Shown: positions 1 to 8,538 of the stretch, piece after piece
Layout of the letters: each line of letters starts with the position of its first letter
Position numbering within the stretch: position 1 is the first letter of the stretch
From: an uncultured Flavobacteriales bacterium
GTDB lineage: Bacteria > Bacteroidota > Bacteroidia > Flavobacteriales_D > Crocinitomicaceae
Assembly (NCBI GenBank): GCA_903939755.1
Contig: CAJAII010000020.1
Span: 1-64,000, forward strand
Direction of reading: 5' to 3'
Length of the DNA: 64,000 nt
Made by a program: the position numbers and the translations under genes
The notes under the pieces: model-generated
The model's input: the letters and a program-made list of their open reading frames with translations, nothing else
The model's database searches: none
Told to the model about the DNA's origin: nothing

Positions 1-114
1 AGCATCCAAATTTGGTGGGGATTAAAAATACTTCGAACATACTCATAAATGCTACGAATTATAAATCGTCGAAGTAAAGCGCATTGCTAGTTTGGCTCCT
101 TTTTTTATTACTTT
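1..114. repeat. 114-bp direct repeat, copy 1 (window edge)
   Basis: The first 114 bases recur at 333-446 with a single difference (A at 107, G at 439). The unit starts with the palindrome CCAAATTTGG (6-15). It also contains an 8-bp inverted pair, TACTTCGA at 29-36 and TCGAAGTA at 69-76. The copy begins at base 1, so it may continue to the left of the window. No open reading frame of note crosses it. It looks like a dispersed intergenic element of unknown function. Confidence 0.85.
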
Positions 115-278
115 TTTTTGAGCTAAAAAAAAGTAAATAGAAATGCTTTAATTAGTATGAAGCCCCCCTCCCGGGATCACGCGTCCATTCAGACGCGTAA
201 TCCGAGCTTGCTTTTGTAAGTAAAGTAGATTTTTTTATAGGTATTAACTTTCAAGCATCAACCTTGCAAAAGCAGGTT
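108..278. other. Cluster of three stem-loops between the repeat copies
   Basis: Three hairpins lie between the two 114-bp repeats. The first is a perfect 12-bp stem (108-119 with 125-136, loop GAGCT) made mostly of A/T runs. The second pairs ACGCGTC at 179-185 with GACGCGT at 192-198 around a 6-base loop, extended after one mismatch by GGAT/ATCC (174-177, 200-203). The third pairs 260-267 with 272-278 around AAAA with one bulge. The stretch 1-631 holds no gene that I can support. The density of stems suggests a structured transcript or a non-autonomous palindromic element, and I cannot tell which. Confidence 0.6.
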
Positions 279-332
279 TTGAAGACTCATTGAATTTGGT
301 ATATGCTAAGATTAGCTATAAGCTCAATCGCC

Positions 333-446
333 AGCATCCAAATTTGGTGGGGATTAAAAATACTTCGAACATACTCATAAATGCTACGAATTATAAATCG
401 TCGAAGTAAAGCGCATTGCTAGTTTGGCTCCTTTTTTTGTTACTTT
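333..446. repeat. 114-bp direct repeat, copy 2
   Basis: This is the second copy of the left-edge repeat, offset by exactly 332 bases and with one mismatch. After base 446 it diverges from copy 1: copy 1 goes on into a long T-tract hairpin, while copy 2 goes on into AAATAAAGGAG and then unique sequence up to the glycosyltransferase gene. The internal palindrome and the 8-bp inverted pair (361-368, 401-408) are conserved. Confidence 0.85.
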
Positions 447-631
447 AAATAAAGGAGAATTTCTTACTGAAAGTTGATTGAATAAAATTTCTTATGCCCA
501 TTTACGCTGCTTTATCGAAAGACTGAGTAAATTTGAAATGTGAACCCACTTTTTTTGAAAAGGCAAAAGAGAATTTTTATTTTATTTCTAAATCTAGTGT
601 GGTTAAAACATTTTAAAAATAGCAACTTATT

Positions 632-1741
632 TTGATACATAAAAGCCATTCAATTCATCTTGCTTATTTGTGCAGTTCTGTGAGCTGGGGTGGATTAGAG
701 ATGAACCAACTTAAGAATGCGTTATGGATGCAAGAACGTGGGAAAAATGTATTGATGATTTGTAAGAAAAATTCTCCTGTTGCCCAATCTTGTTTATCTG
801 TTGGTATTACTATCGCTTATATTGAAGACCACCGGAAGTACTATGATTTTAAAGCGGGAAAAAAACTTGCAAAAATTCTAAACCAATTCAATATTACTCA
901 CTTGATTATTCGAGATACTCGAGACTTAAGTGTCAGTGTAATTGCCAAACGAAAAGCGGATCACTACGTGCATTTATCCTATTTCATGGAAATGCAACTA
1001 GGTGTTTCCAAGAAGAATCTATTTCATACCATTCGATTTAAAGGGTTGGATGCTTGGTGTTGCCCACTCATTGGCTTGGTTAATCAAGTGAAAACGTTGA
1101 CAAGAATTGATCAAAGAAAAATTCATCATATTCCCTCAGCACTTGATTTATCTCGGTTTTCGAATAATGTGTCAAAAGAAAAAGCAAGAGAGATACTCAA
1201 TCTTCCTCAAAATCAGATTATTGTTGGTTTAAGTGGTCGATTTGATCCTTTTAAAGGCCATCTTTTACTACTCGATGCCATTCATTTGTTGGATAACAAG
1301 CATATTAATGTTTGTTTTTTGGGAGAGCCAACAAAAGGTTCAGGACAAGAGTATATCGAACAAATATATCAATCGATTGAAAAATACAAGTTAACTGAAC
1401 GGGTTTTTATTCGACCTTTTCGCCAAGATATTGAGGTTTTTTATGCTGCCATTGATCTTTTTATCATGGCTTCCAAAGCAGAAACATTTGGAATGGTCAC
1501 CATTGAGGCAATGGCCTCCGGCGTTCCTGTCATTGCCAGTAACGGCGGTGGAAGTCCTGAAATCCTTGGAGAAGGAAAATTTGGACGCTTATTTGAACCA
1601 TTAAATGCCCAAAGTCTATCGGAACAACTTAAAGCGTTTTTTGTGCAAGAAAGAATTGACAAATCAATTCTACTTGATGCAGTAGCTATTTATGATCACC
1701 ACAAGGTTTGCGAAAAAGTAGAAGTTGTTCTTGGATTGTAA
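632..1741 (+). CDS. Glycosyltransferase family 4 protein
   Basis: Probable cytoplasmic glycosyltransferase of the GT4/GT-B type, which moves a sugar from a nucleotide-sugar donor to a glycan or lipid acceptor. The N-terminal acceptor-side domain has the SWGGLE motif (about residues 18-23) typical of GT4 enzymes. The C-terminal donor-binding domain begins near GLSGRFDPFKGH (about 198-209) and carries the EX7E pair as Glu284 and Glu292 within KAETFGMVTIEAMASG. Length (369 aa) is normal. The proposed start is TTG at 632; no upstream ATG fits, and the first internal ATG would cut into the SWGGLE region. It converges on an FkbM methyltransferase gene 3 bp away, which suggests a glycan-modification context. 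Donor and acceptor cannot be told from sequence. Confidence 0.85.
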   Translation: MIHKSHSIHLAYLCSSVSWGGLEMNQLKNALWMQERGKNVLMICKKNSPVAQSCLSVGITIAYIEDHRKYYDFKAGKKLAKILNQFNITHLIIRDTRDLSVSVIAKRKADHYVHLSYFMEMQLGVSKKNLFHTIRFKGLDAWCCPLIGLVNQVKTLTRIDQRKIHHIPSALDLSRFSNNVSKEKAREILNLPQNQIIVGLSGRFDPFKGHLLLLDAIHLLDNKHINVCFLGEPTKGSGQEYIEQIYQSIEKYKLTERVFIRPFRQDIEVFYAAIDLFIMASKAETFGMVTIEAMASGVPVIASNGGGSPEILGEGKFGRLFEPLNAQSLSEQLKAFFVQERIDKSILLDAVAIYDHHKVCEKVEVVLGL

Positions 1742-1744
1742 TTA

Positions 1745-2578
1745 TTACATCCGATCCTTGTGGATCGCTAACATTTCAAAATGTTTTTTATCGTTCATTT
1801 GATCTTTAGAAATCTCAACTTTCAATCCACCTTCTTCAAAATTCTCTAGATAATAAAGTGTATAACCATAAGCAGCGGTAATATTGAATAGCTCATCTCT
1901 TTCTTCAGGTGTAAGTTTTTTATAACACTCTATCATTAGATTAGGCTTGTACGTTTCCAATATTTTTGGGATTGTTTTCAATATTTCTTTATCATAGCCT
2001 TCCGCATCGATCTTGATTAAATCTAATTTATCTAATCGGTCACCATAATTTTTATAAAGAAAATCTTGTAAATTCTTTCCTTGAACTTCTAGTTCATAAT
2101 TATGATTATGTTTTTGGTTTTGAATTTCAGAAAGAAATCCACCATTACAAAATGATGCGTCAGAATAATTGAAAATAAAACTTCCTTCATCTTTCGTGGC
2201 TGCAAAACAGAAAGCATCAATGGACGTAATTTCTTTATTCAAGCTGGCATTTTTTTCAAGAATTTTAAAAACATATTTGTTCGGCTCTAGACCAATAACC
2301 AATCCCTCTTTTCCGACTGCTAAGGCCATGGGCACAGTTGTATCGCCAGTATGTGTGCCTATGTCTACAATTATTCCACCTTTTTGTGCAAGTTCTCGAT
2401 AAAAGTCGACATGAGAATTGGTTAAAATAACAGGTTTTTCTGATGGATGTAACCATTGTGCAAATTCAACTTTCCCTATTCCGTCAATCTCAAATGTTTT
2501 TACTTCACTACCGTATTCCAATACTCCTTGACGGGCTTGCTTATATTTGGCTAGCTGTTTTTTTAAAAAGTGTAACAT
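1745..2578 (-). CDS. FkbM family SAM-dependent methyltransferase
   Basis: Predicted S-adenosylmethionine-dependent methyltransferase of the FkbM family, enzymes that often methylate hydroxyls of sugars or polyketides. The SAM-binding motif I reads VDIGTHTGDTT (about residues 70-80). It is followed by an acidic GLEPNK motif, and the FkbM signature IKIDAEGYDKEIL lies at about 187-199. It has 277 aa and no signal peptide, so it is cytoplasmic. It is convergent with the GT4 gene. The pairing with a glycosyltransferase favours a role in surface-glycan O-methylation, but this is inference; the acceptor is unknown. Confidence 0.85.
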   Translation of the reverse strand: MLHFLKKQLAKYKQARQGVLEYGSEVKTFEIDGIGKVEFAQWLHPSEKPVILTNSHVDFYRELAQKGGIIVDIGTHTGDTTVPMALAVGKEGLVIGLEPNKYVFKILEKNASLNKEITSIDAFCFAATKDEGSFIFNYSDASFCNGGFLSEIQNQKHNHNYELEVQGKNLQDFLYKNYGDRLDKLDLIKIDAEGYDKEILKTIPKILETYKPNLMIECYKKLTPEERDELFNITAAYGYTLYYLENFEEGGLKVEISKDQMNDKKHFEMLAIHKDRM

Positions 2579-2811
2579 AGATTCAATTTTCTTTTTGTAA
2601 AAATTAGGCTTTCAAAAATGATCAAAAAAACTAACGTGTATACCGCTTTCTCTTCTTGAATTAATCTTGATTTACTGAATTTATTCGTGATAAAAACACC
2701 TTCAAATTTAATAATTTATTACTGCTCTTTGCTAAAAATGGCTCTTTTATTTTGCGAGGAGTAAACCTGTATCCCGTGTAAAGCTAAATCCCGAAAGCTT
2801 CGAATTGACTA

Positions 2812-4041
2812 TTAGGAGGCTTGTTTCTGAACCAACTTATAAACGCGATACGTAAGGAAGATATTAATTAGGATCGCTGCAATAACAACATACCCCAATA
2901 GATCAAATCTTTCTAGTGGGCTATTTTCATCTTTTTGCAGTACGATTGATCCCCCTACTAAGGCAGCAATTCCTCCCGCCATTTGTTGAAGTGAAGAATT
3001 AATACTCATAAATGCACCCCTGTCTTTTAATGCAGGAACTGCAGTAGTTAATGCTTGTGAAGGGATCATTCGAGCCATTATTCCCGCCATCATTACCATA
3101 TTTACAATGACTAAAACTGCAAACGAGGCTTGTCCAAGATGTGTGTAAACTACTACGGATATAATCATCAGTATAGATGACCCTACAAAAATGGAATATT
3201 TATTAAACTTGTCACTTAATTTACCAATGATAGGCATTACTGTGAAGGTAGATATTCCTATGATCATGAACATGAGGGGCAAGTCTTTTTGGCTAATACC
3301 GACATTATTCACTGAAAAAGAGCTTCCCCATGGCATCATTAAGTAACCACCCAACGACATAAAAGCAGTCGCTAAAAATCCAATTCTATAATCTCTATTT
3401 GAAATGGTTTTCCACATGTGTTTAATTGGATTGTCCCTTTGTAATTCAAGGTGACTTACTACCGGTTTAAGTACGAAGAACCCAATGATAAAAATGATGG
3501 TGGCCAGGCCAACAATTAAATAAAATGGAGCTTGCCAATTCCACGTTGTCGCCAAAAATAAAGAAATGGGAATCCCTAAAATTTGACTCATTCCAAAGCC
3601 CATTTGCAAGAATCCCATAACGCGTCCGCGTTGATTTATCTCAAAAATATCGGCAACGATTGCTAAGGAAATAGAACTAATTACCCCTCCAAAAATCCCT
3701 GTTACTATTCGTGCACTTACTAATAACCAATAACTAGTTGCAAGACCGCAAAGTAAGGTTCCTAGAATGAATCCGGCATAGAAGATCAGCAGTAATTTTT
3801 TTCGGTCGAATTTATCGGCAATACTTGCTGTAAAAAATCCAGATATTCCAGCAGAAAAAGCATAGCACGATACCACCAGTCCGAATTGATTGGGTGTTAT
3901 TTTCATGTTTTTCATAATTAAATCACCAAGTGGCGACATCACCATGAAATCTAACACGACACTAAATTGAGTTAGCGCAAGAATAACAATCGCTATGATT
4001 TGGTATTGGCTAAATTTCTGAGGAATGGATTTTTGTTTCAT
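2812..4041 (-). CDS. MFS transporter, drug-efflux-like
   Basis: Twelve-helix inner-membrane transporter of the major facilitator superfamily. Helix 1 contains FSVVLDFMVMSPLGDLIM. The loop between helices 2 and 3 has a recognisable motif A (ADKFDRKK), and helix 5 has GMSQILGIPISLFLATTWNWQAPF, typical of 12-TM efflux or sugar-efflux permeases. ATG at 4041 (MKQKSIPQ) is preferred over an in-frame TTG four codons upstream. The 409-aa length is normal. It is divergent from the ABC-exporter operon. The substrate cannot be assigned; drug or metabolite efflux is likeliest. The 233-bp gap to the FkbM gene holds no gene that I can see. Confidence 0.85.
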   Translation of the reverse strand: MKQKSIPQKFSQYQIIAIVILALTQFSVVLDFMVMSPLGDLIMKNMKITPNQFGLVVSCYAFSAGISGFFTASIADKFDRKKLLLIFYAGFILGTLLCGLATSYWLLVSARIVTGIFGGVISSISLAIVADIFEINQRGRVMGFLQMGFGMSQILGIPISLFLATTWNWQAPFYLIVGLATIIFIIGFFVLKPVVSHLELQRDNPIKHMWKTISNRDYRIGFLATAFMSLGGYLMMPWGSSFSVNNVGISQKDLPLMFMIIGISTFTVMPIIGKLSDKFNKYSIFVGSSILMIISVVVYTHLGQASFAVLVIVNMVMMAGIMARMIPSQALTTAVPALKDRGAFMSINSSLQQMAGGIAALVGGSIVLQKDENSPLERFDLLGYVVIAAILINIFLTYRVYKLVQKQAS

Positions 4042-4173
4042 ATAAGTTCGCAAAGATATTTCTTTAATCCTTTCAAAAATTAATAATCGGACACTAATGG
4101 CAAGATTTAATAATCAGTAATTTTAAGGGGGGAATATTTGTGTTTTTTGAACTTATGAATCTTTAATTTGTTG

Positions 4174-4181
4174 TAATTTTG
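4174..4181 (+). promoter_or_regulatory. -7 box for the ABC-exporter operon
   Basis: TAATTTTG matches the Bacteroidota -7 consensus TAnnTTTG exactly and ends 17 nt before the ATG at 4199. No well-spaced TTTG -33 element is seen: the nearest is at 4146-4149, 24 nt upstream. Confidence 0.45.
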
Positions 4182-4198
4182 ACACTTAATCCAATATT

Positions 4199-5110
4199 AT
4201 GGATGGACCAATAATTGAAGTAAAAAATCTTTCTAAAAAATTCGGCACATTTGAAGCGGTAAAAGATGTTTCGTTTACTGTGAATAAAGGGGATGTATTT
4301 GGTTTCTTAGGTCCCAATGGAGCTGGAAAAAGCACCACCATCCGTTGTATGTTGTCATTAATAGCTCCTAATAGTGGCACTATTGCGATTTTTGGAAAAA
4401 ACTTAGCCAATCATCGATCACAAATCCTCAATAACATAGGTTGCATTATTGAAAAGCCTGATTTTTACAGGTACCTTTCCGCGGAGAAAAATCTAGAGAT
4501 ATTTGCAAGAATTTCAGGGAGAGATAGCTCCAAAAAAGAGATTCAAGAAATGTTAGAATTTGTTGGACTTGACGGAAGAGGAAAAGATAAAGTAAAAGGC
4601 TTCTCCCATGGAATGAAGCAACGTCTAGGCATCGCTCAAACCTTGTTACATAAGCCCGATTTAATTATTTTGGACGAACCTACCACTGGATTAGATCCAC
4701 AAGGAATCATTGAAGTACGGAATTTAATTTTGCGTTTAAAAACCGAGCAACAAAAAACGGTTCTTCTATCTTCTCATCAACTTTCTGAGATAGAAATCAT
4801 TGCCAATAGAATGGTAATCATAAACAAAGGCAAATCTATGATTGAAGGGTCGGTGGATGCCTTGGTGAACGAGCAAGATTTACTACTTCAAATAAATGTA
4901 AGTGATTACCAAAATGCCATGCAGGCAATCGAATTAGAATTTCCTGCACTTCAAGTGAAGCATTTGCATGGATCAATGATAGAAATGGCCGTAGAAAAGG
5001 AAATGGTAGCTAAGATGAATTATTTCTTAGTAAATAAGGGATTCAGTATTCATTCCTTAGAGCCTAAAAGAAAGCTTGAAGATTTTTTCATGAAAATTAT
5101 ACAAGAGTAA
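4199..5110 (+). CDS. ABC transporter ATP-binding protein
   Basis: Cytoplasmic ATPase subunit of an ABC-2 type exporter. It has Walker A GPNGAGKST (38-46), a Q-loop region, and a signature sequence FSHGMKQRLG (from residue 135) in place of LSGGQ, as is common in this subfamily. It also has Walker B LIILDEPTTGLD with Asp159/Glu160 and an H-loop SSHQ. At 303 aa it has the roughly 80-residue C-terminal extension typical of the NatA/CcmA-like group. Its TAA stop shares one base with the permease ATG (TAATG), so the two are translationally coupled. It is first gene of a three-gene operon. The substrate is unknown. Confidence 0.92.
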   Translation: MDGPIIEVKNLSKKFGTFEAVKDVSFTVNKGDVFGFLGPNGAGKSTTIRCMLSLIAPNSGTIAIFGKNLANHRSQILNNIGCIIEKPDFYRYLSAEKNLEIFARISGRDSSKKEIQEMLEFVGLDGRGKDKVKGFSHGMKQRLGIAQTLLHKPDLIILDEPTTGLDPQGIIEVRNLILRLKTEQQKTVLLSSHQLSEIEIIANRMVIINKGKSMIEGSVDALVNEQDLLLQINVSDYQNAMQAIELEFPALQVKHLHGSMIEMAVEKEMVAKMNYFLVNKGFSIHSLEPKRKLEDFFMKIIQE

Positions 5111-5952
5111 TGTTACTAAGAAATACGTACAACGAATTTATTAAAATTATAGCAAAACCGAGGAGTTATATCGGTTTAGGGGTGCTCACGGCACTAATTT
5201 TTGTGATTTTATTTGCTATGAAAGCGGATGGTACTTCTTTTGTTTCTTTTGTTACAGCCTCTTTTGAACAAACACTATCGTTTAATGGAAATATTTTGAA
5301 TGGAAATTTAATTGCCTTTATCATTCTTCAAATGCTAATCGTTCATATTCCACTTCTTGTTGCCTTGGTTACCGGTGATTTAATTTCTGGTGAGGCAGCG
5401 ATGGGAACCATCCGAATGTTAGCTACTAAACCAATTTCGCGTACCAATATCGTATTGTCTAAATTTATAGCTGGAGCTGTTTATACGCTAATCCTTACAC
5501 TATGGTTAGCATTTCTAGCACTTGTAGTAGTAAAATGGATGTTTGGAACAGGCGACTTAATTGTGTTAAACAGTAGCGGTTTAATAATTCTACAAGAACA
5601 GGATATTATGTGGCGTTACTTATGTAGTTTCTTTGTTGCGTATTTGGCACTATTAACAGTTTCGTCGCTCTCTATTTGTTTGTCTGCCTTCGCTGAAAAT
5701 TCAATTGGCCCAATCGTTTCTACTATGGGAATTATCATTCTATTCACCATTATTGGCTCAATGGATGTAACTGTTTTTGATTCCATCAAGAAATTTTTAT
5801 TTACTACGCACATGGCTTCTTGGAGAAGCTTTTTTGAGGATCCTGTCAAAATGAAAAATATTTGGGAGTCAATAGTCATTCTTGTTGTTCATAATATCCT
5901 TTTGGTAGCTATCGCGATAATAAAATTCAATAAAAAAGACATCACCTCATGA
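5110..5952 (+). CDS. ABC-2 type transporter permease
   Basis: Inner-membrane permease that pairs with the ATPase encoded directly upstream. I count about six hydrophobic segments, the first near residues 19-37 (YIGLGVLTALIFVILFAM). The loop motif GDLISGEAAMGTIRMLATKPISR after helix 2 is diagnostic of ABC-2 permeases, which have SGE..GTL..LL..P.SR. Length is 280 aa. Its end overlaps the next gene by 4 nt (ATGA). The order ATPase-permease-periplasmic protein suggests that the transported molecule, or an assembled envelope component, is handled by the third gene product. Confidence 0.88.
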   Translation: MLLRNTYNEFIKIIAKPRSYIGLGVLTALIFVILFAMKADGTSFVSFVTASFEQTLSFNGNILNGNLIAFIILQMLIVHIPLLVALVTGDLISGEAAMGTIRMLATKPISRTNIVLSKFIAGAVYTLILTLWLAFLALVVVKWMFGTGDLIVLNSSGLIILQEQDIMWRYLCSFFVAYLALLTVSSLSICLSAFAENSIGPIVSTMGIIILFTIIGSMDVTVFDSIKKFLFTTHMASWRSFFEDPVKMKNIWESIVILVVHNILLVAIAIIKFNKKDITS

Positions 5953-6632
5953 GATATTTATTTTTTTCGCTTGTTGTATTTTATTCTTTATCAGCCAACT
6001 CTCAAACCGCTGATCAGATCATCGCCCAATTAGTAGGTAAAATTAATTTGGTAAAGGATTATTCTGTTAAGGCAAATATAAAGGCAGATATCCCAATGAT
6101 TAAAGTGCTACCAGTTAATGCTACCATCTATTTTAAGCAAAAAGATAAGTTTAAGGTCGTTTCAAAAGGGATTGCCATCTTACCTAAACAAGGATTTACG
6201 GATGTCTCCAGTTTTCTATCTAATAAAAACACCTATGTTGCGGTAGATGGCGGGTTAAAAGCGTTGAATGGGGTACAAACTCATGTTGTTACTGTAATAC
6301 CAACCGTAGATAATAGCGACATTGTATTGGCAAAATTATGGATTGATACAAAAAATAAGGTGATTTTAAAAACGGATTTAACCACACGTGGAAGTGGAAG
6401 TGTTACGATGAATTATGTTTATGGCACTCAATTGGCTTTTGGTTTGCCAGATCAAATTACGTTTACGGTAGATATTAAGAAGTTTAAAATGCCGAAAAGC
6501 ATTTCTTCGGATATTAATAACTCAGAGAAAGCTAAGAAGAGCAAAAGTAAAATAGGTACCATTACCATTAAATTAAGTGGCTATCTTGTCAATAAAGGAA
6601 TTAGCGATGAATTTTTTAAGAAAAAAAATTAG
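5949..6632 (+). CDS. LolA-like outer-membrane lipoprotein-sorting/carrier-type protein
   Basis: Secreted protein with a short N-terminal signal (MRYLFFSLVVFYSLSANSQ). It is followed by a LolA/LolB-like beta-rich fold: an initial helix TADQIIAQLVGKINLVKDYSVKANI, then alternating strands with the pattern FKQKDKFKVVSKG, KLWIDTKNKVILKTDL and GSVTMNYVYG that is typical of DUF4292/LolA-like carriers. The lysine-rich C-terminal quarter (about 178-205) includes KAKKSKSKIG. It is the last gene of the ABC operon (4-nt overlap). The fold assignment is from pattern and context; a general lipoprotein-carrier role is not shown. It could be a sensor or lipid-binding partner of the exporter. Confidence 0.6.
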   Translation: MRYLFFSLVVFYSLSANSQTADQIIAQLVGKINLVKDYSVKANIKADIPMIKVLPVNATIYFKQKDKFKVVSKGIAILPKQGFTDVSSFLSNKNTYVAVDGGLKALNGVQTHVVTVIPTVDNSDIVLAKLWIDTKNKVILKTDLTTRGSGSVTMNYVYGTQLAFGLPDQITFTVDIKKFKMPKSISSDINNSEKAKKSKSKIGTITIKLSGYLVNKGISDEFFKKKN

Positions 6633-6651
6633 CAAGTTAAGTAGTTAGGAA

Positions 6652-7659
6652 CTACATAATATTTACCTCTCTTTCTAGTTCTACCTTGAATTTGCTTTTG
6701 ATGTCCTCAATAATAGCTGTTGAAAGCGCTAAAATTTCTTCCCCAGTTCCTCCGCCATAATTCACAAGCACCAATGCTTGGTTTTTATGCACGCCAATGT
6801 TCCCAATTGTCTTTCCTTTCCATCCTGCTTTTTCGATGAGCCATCCAGCAGCTAGTTTTTTTGTGCCATTGGTACTTGGGTAATTTGGAATATCAGGGTA
6901 AATTTCTTGTAATTTTTTGACAAGTTCTTCTGAAACAATTGGATTCTTAAAAAAAGACCCTGCATTTCCTATCACTGCAGGGTTGGGTAATTTTGATTGG
7001 CGAATTGAAATAACTGCCTTGCTAATATCTTCAATATTTGGATCGCTAACCCCCATTTTTTTTAATTCATCTTCAATCGCTCCATAAGTTGTATTTTTTA
7101 TCGCTTTTTTTGAAAGTTTAAAAGCAACATTGCAAATGATGTATTTCCCTTTTAATGCTTGCTTAAAGACACTTTCCCTGTAAGCAAATTTACATTGTTC
7201 GGCATTAAAAATTTCCAGTTCGCCTGTTGCTATATTTAAGGCAGAGAGATACGCAAAGACATCTTTTATTTCCACTCCGTATGCACCAATGTTTTGCATT
7301 GGGCTTGCCCCAACACTTCCGGGAATTAAACTAAGATTTTCTATTCCTGCCCAGCCAAAGTTTATGCAGTGCAGCACAAATTCATGCCATACTTCACCAG
7401 CTCCGGACTCTACAATCACATAATCTTCGTGGTCTTCTATAATTTTTATTCCCTTTATTTCATTTTTTAGGACCAAGCCTGAAATGTTTTTTGTTAGTAG
7501 GATATTGCTACCACCCCCAAGAATAAATAAAGGTTTTTCTCGGTGTTCTTTCAGGATTTCACTCAATCCTACAATCGAATTGAAGCGAATGAAATTTTCA
7601 GCTTTTAGATCAAATCCAAAGGTGTTGAAGGCTTTTAAGGAGAAGTTTTGTTCAATCAT
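6652..7659 (-). CDS. murB: UDP-N-acetylenolpyruvoylglucosamine reductase
   Basis: Cytoplasmic FAD enzyme that reduces UDP-GlcNAc-enolpyruvate to UDP-MurNAc with NADPH, the second step of peptidoglycan precursor synthesis. The FAD-binding loop LGGGSNILLT is at about 47-56 and GSVGASPMQNIGAYG at 114-128. The catalytic set is present: Arg161 in YRESVFK, the proton-donor Ser235 in NAGSFFKNP, and Glu331 in LEREVN. The presence of the segment between these and the 335-aa length match the type I (E. coli-like) enzyme. It is last in a minus-strand run behind the hydrolase-like gene (27-nt gap) and converges with the ABC operon. Confidence 0.95.
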   Translation of the reverse strand: MIEQNFSLKAFNTFGFDLKAENFIRFNSIVGLSEILKEHREKPLFILGGGSNILLTKNISGLVLKNEIKGIKIIEDHEDYVIVESGAGEVWHEFVLHCINFGWAGIENLSLIPGSVGASPMQNIGAYGVEIKDVFAYLSALNIATGELEIFNAEQCKFAYRESVFKQALKGKYIICNVAFKLSKKAIKNTTYGAIEDELKKMGVSDPNIEDISKAVISIRQSKLPNPAVIGNAGSFFKNPIVSEELVKKLQEIYPDIPNYPSTNGTKKLAAGWLIEKAGWKGKTIGNIGVHKNQALVLVNYGGGTGEEILALSTAIIEDIKSKFKVELEREVNIM

Positions 7660-7686
7660 TTTTCAAAACTACTATAAAAGTAGTAT

Positions 7687-8538
7687 TCATTTGGAAAAAT
7701 AGCCAAAATCATTTGGTTTAATTTCATGAAACCAAGACCAATAGCTAAGGTGATGGCTTCTGATAAAGCCTTTTTTTGAATTTTCCGGAAGAAATACCCT
7801 TCCGCCATGATTGGGCATCATGACTTCTAAGCCTTTTACTTGTTCTTGCGGTGCGAGACCATCTTGAAGATAGATGGCATCACTATTGGCTTGTCCAGTG
7901 TCATCACTTCCGTATTGCCATACTTCTTGAAACATAGTCCAATCAGCCGCATAATACCCTCCGCTTTCTGGTGCCAAAATAAGAATTTTTCCAAATACAA
8001 CTTTATCCTTTATAGCATTTATAAATCCTACGCTGTAAGCATAACCGAAGCTATGGCAAACAATATCCACAGTGTCTTTCATGTTGATACATTTTTGCTT
8101 ATTGCAGGAAGAAATGAGAAAGTTTTTTCCCGCCTCTGCTCCATTGGTCATACGAATAAAGAAACCTTCCGCATTTACTTTTGGATTAATTACCCAACTG
8201 CTCTTATGTCTTATCCAGCAAAATCTTGATAATAAATAAGAAGAGCCCATGTGAAAAAAGTTTTTGTACATAGATGTTTTTATGCTATGATGGCCATCTA
8301 AATAAATGGCTTGACTGGTATTGAAACGCTCGATGATGCTGTCGTTTATATCAAGCCAATAGCCTGAGACATCTTTTTTTGTGATGATGTTGCTGGGAGT
8401 TTCCTTGTCGTGTTTTGGCCCACGATGCCCATTAATAAATAATAAATATCTTCTTGCCACTGTATCATTGCTAATTACTTGTGCCGAAGTATTTAGTCCG
8501 CTAAATAATAAAAGAAATAAGAGTAGGTTATTTGCCAT
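7687..8538 (-). CDS. Secreted alpha/beta-hydrolase-like protein, function unknown
   Basis: I do not recognise a named family. The start at 8538 gives a clean signal peptide (MANNLLLFLLLFSGLNTSAQ); a longer frame upstream lies inside the preceding gene and is discarded. In the mature part, YLLFINGHRG resembles an early strand and loop, and VDIVCHSFGYAYSVGF resembles a lipase nucleophile elbow. The first glycine of GxSxG is replaced by Cys (C-H-S-F-G). ILILAPESGGYYAADW follows like the next strand, and the late histidines (NHGG, RSHHLSYW) could complete a triad. It overlaps the upstream DUF2459-like gene by 11 nt, which implies co-translation. An esterase/lipase role is inference only. Confidence 0.6.
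   Translation of the reverse strand: MANNLLLFLLLFSGLNTSAQVISNDTVARRYLLFINGHRGPKHDKETPSNIITKKDVSGYWLDINDSIIERFNTSQAIYLDGHHSIKTSMYKNFFHMGSSYLLSRFCWIRHKSSWVINPKVNAEGFFIRMTNGAEAGKNFLISSCNKQKCINMKDTVDIVCHSFGYAYSVGFINAIKDKVVFGKILILAPESGGYYAADWTMFQEVWQYGSDDTGQANSDAIYLQDGLAPQEQVKGLEVMMPNHGGRVFLPENSKKGFIRSHHLSYWSWFHEIKPNDFGYFSK

Noticed and set aside
6641-6655. GTAGTT-AGG-AACTAC hairpin between the LolA-like gene and murB
   Set aside because: The stem is only 6 bp, with no T-tract on either strand, so a terminator call is not supported.
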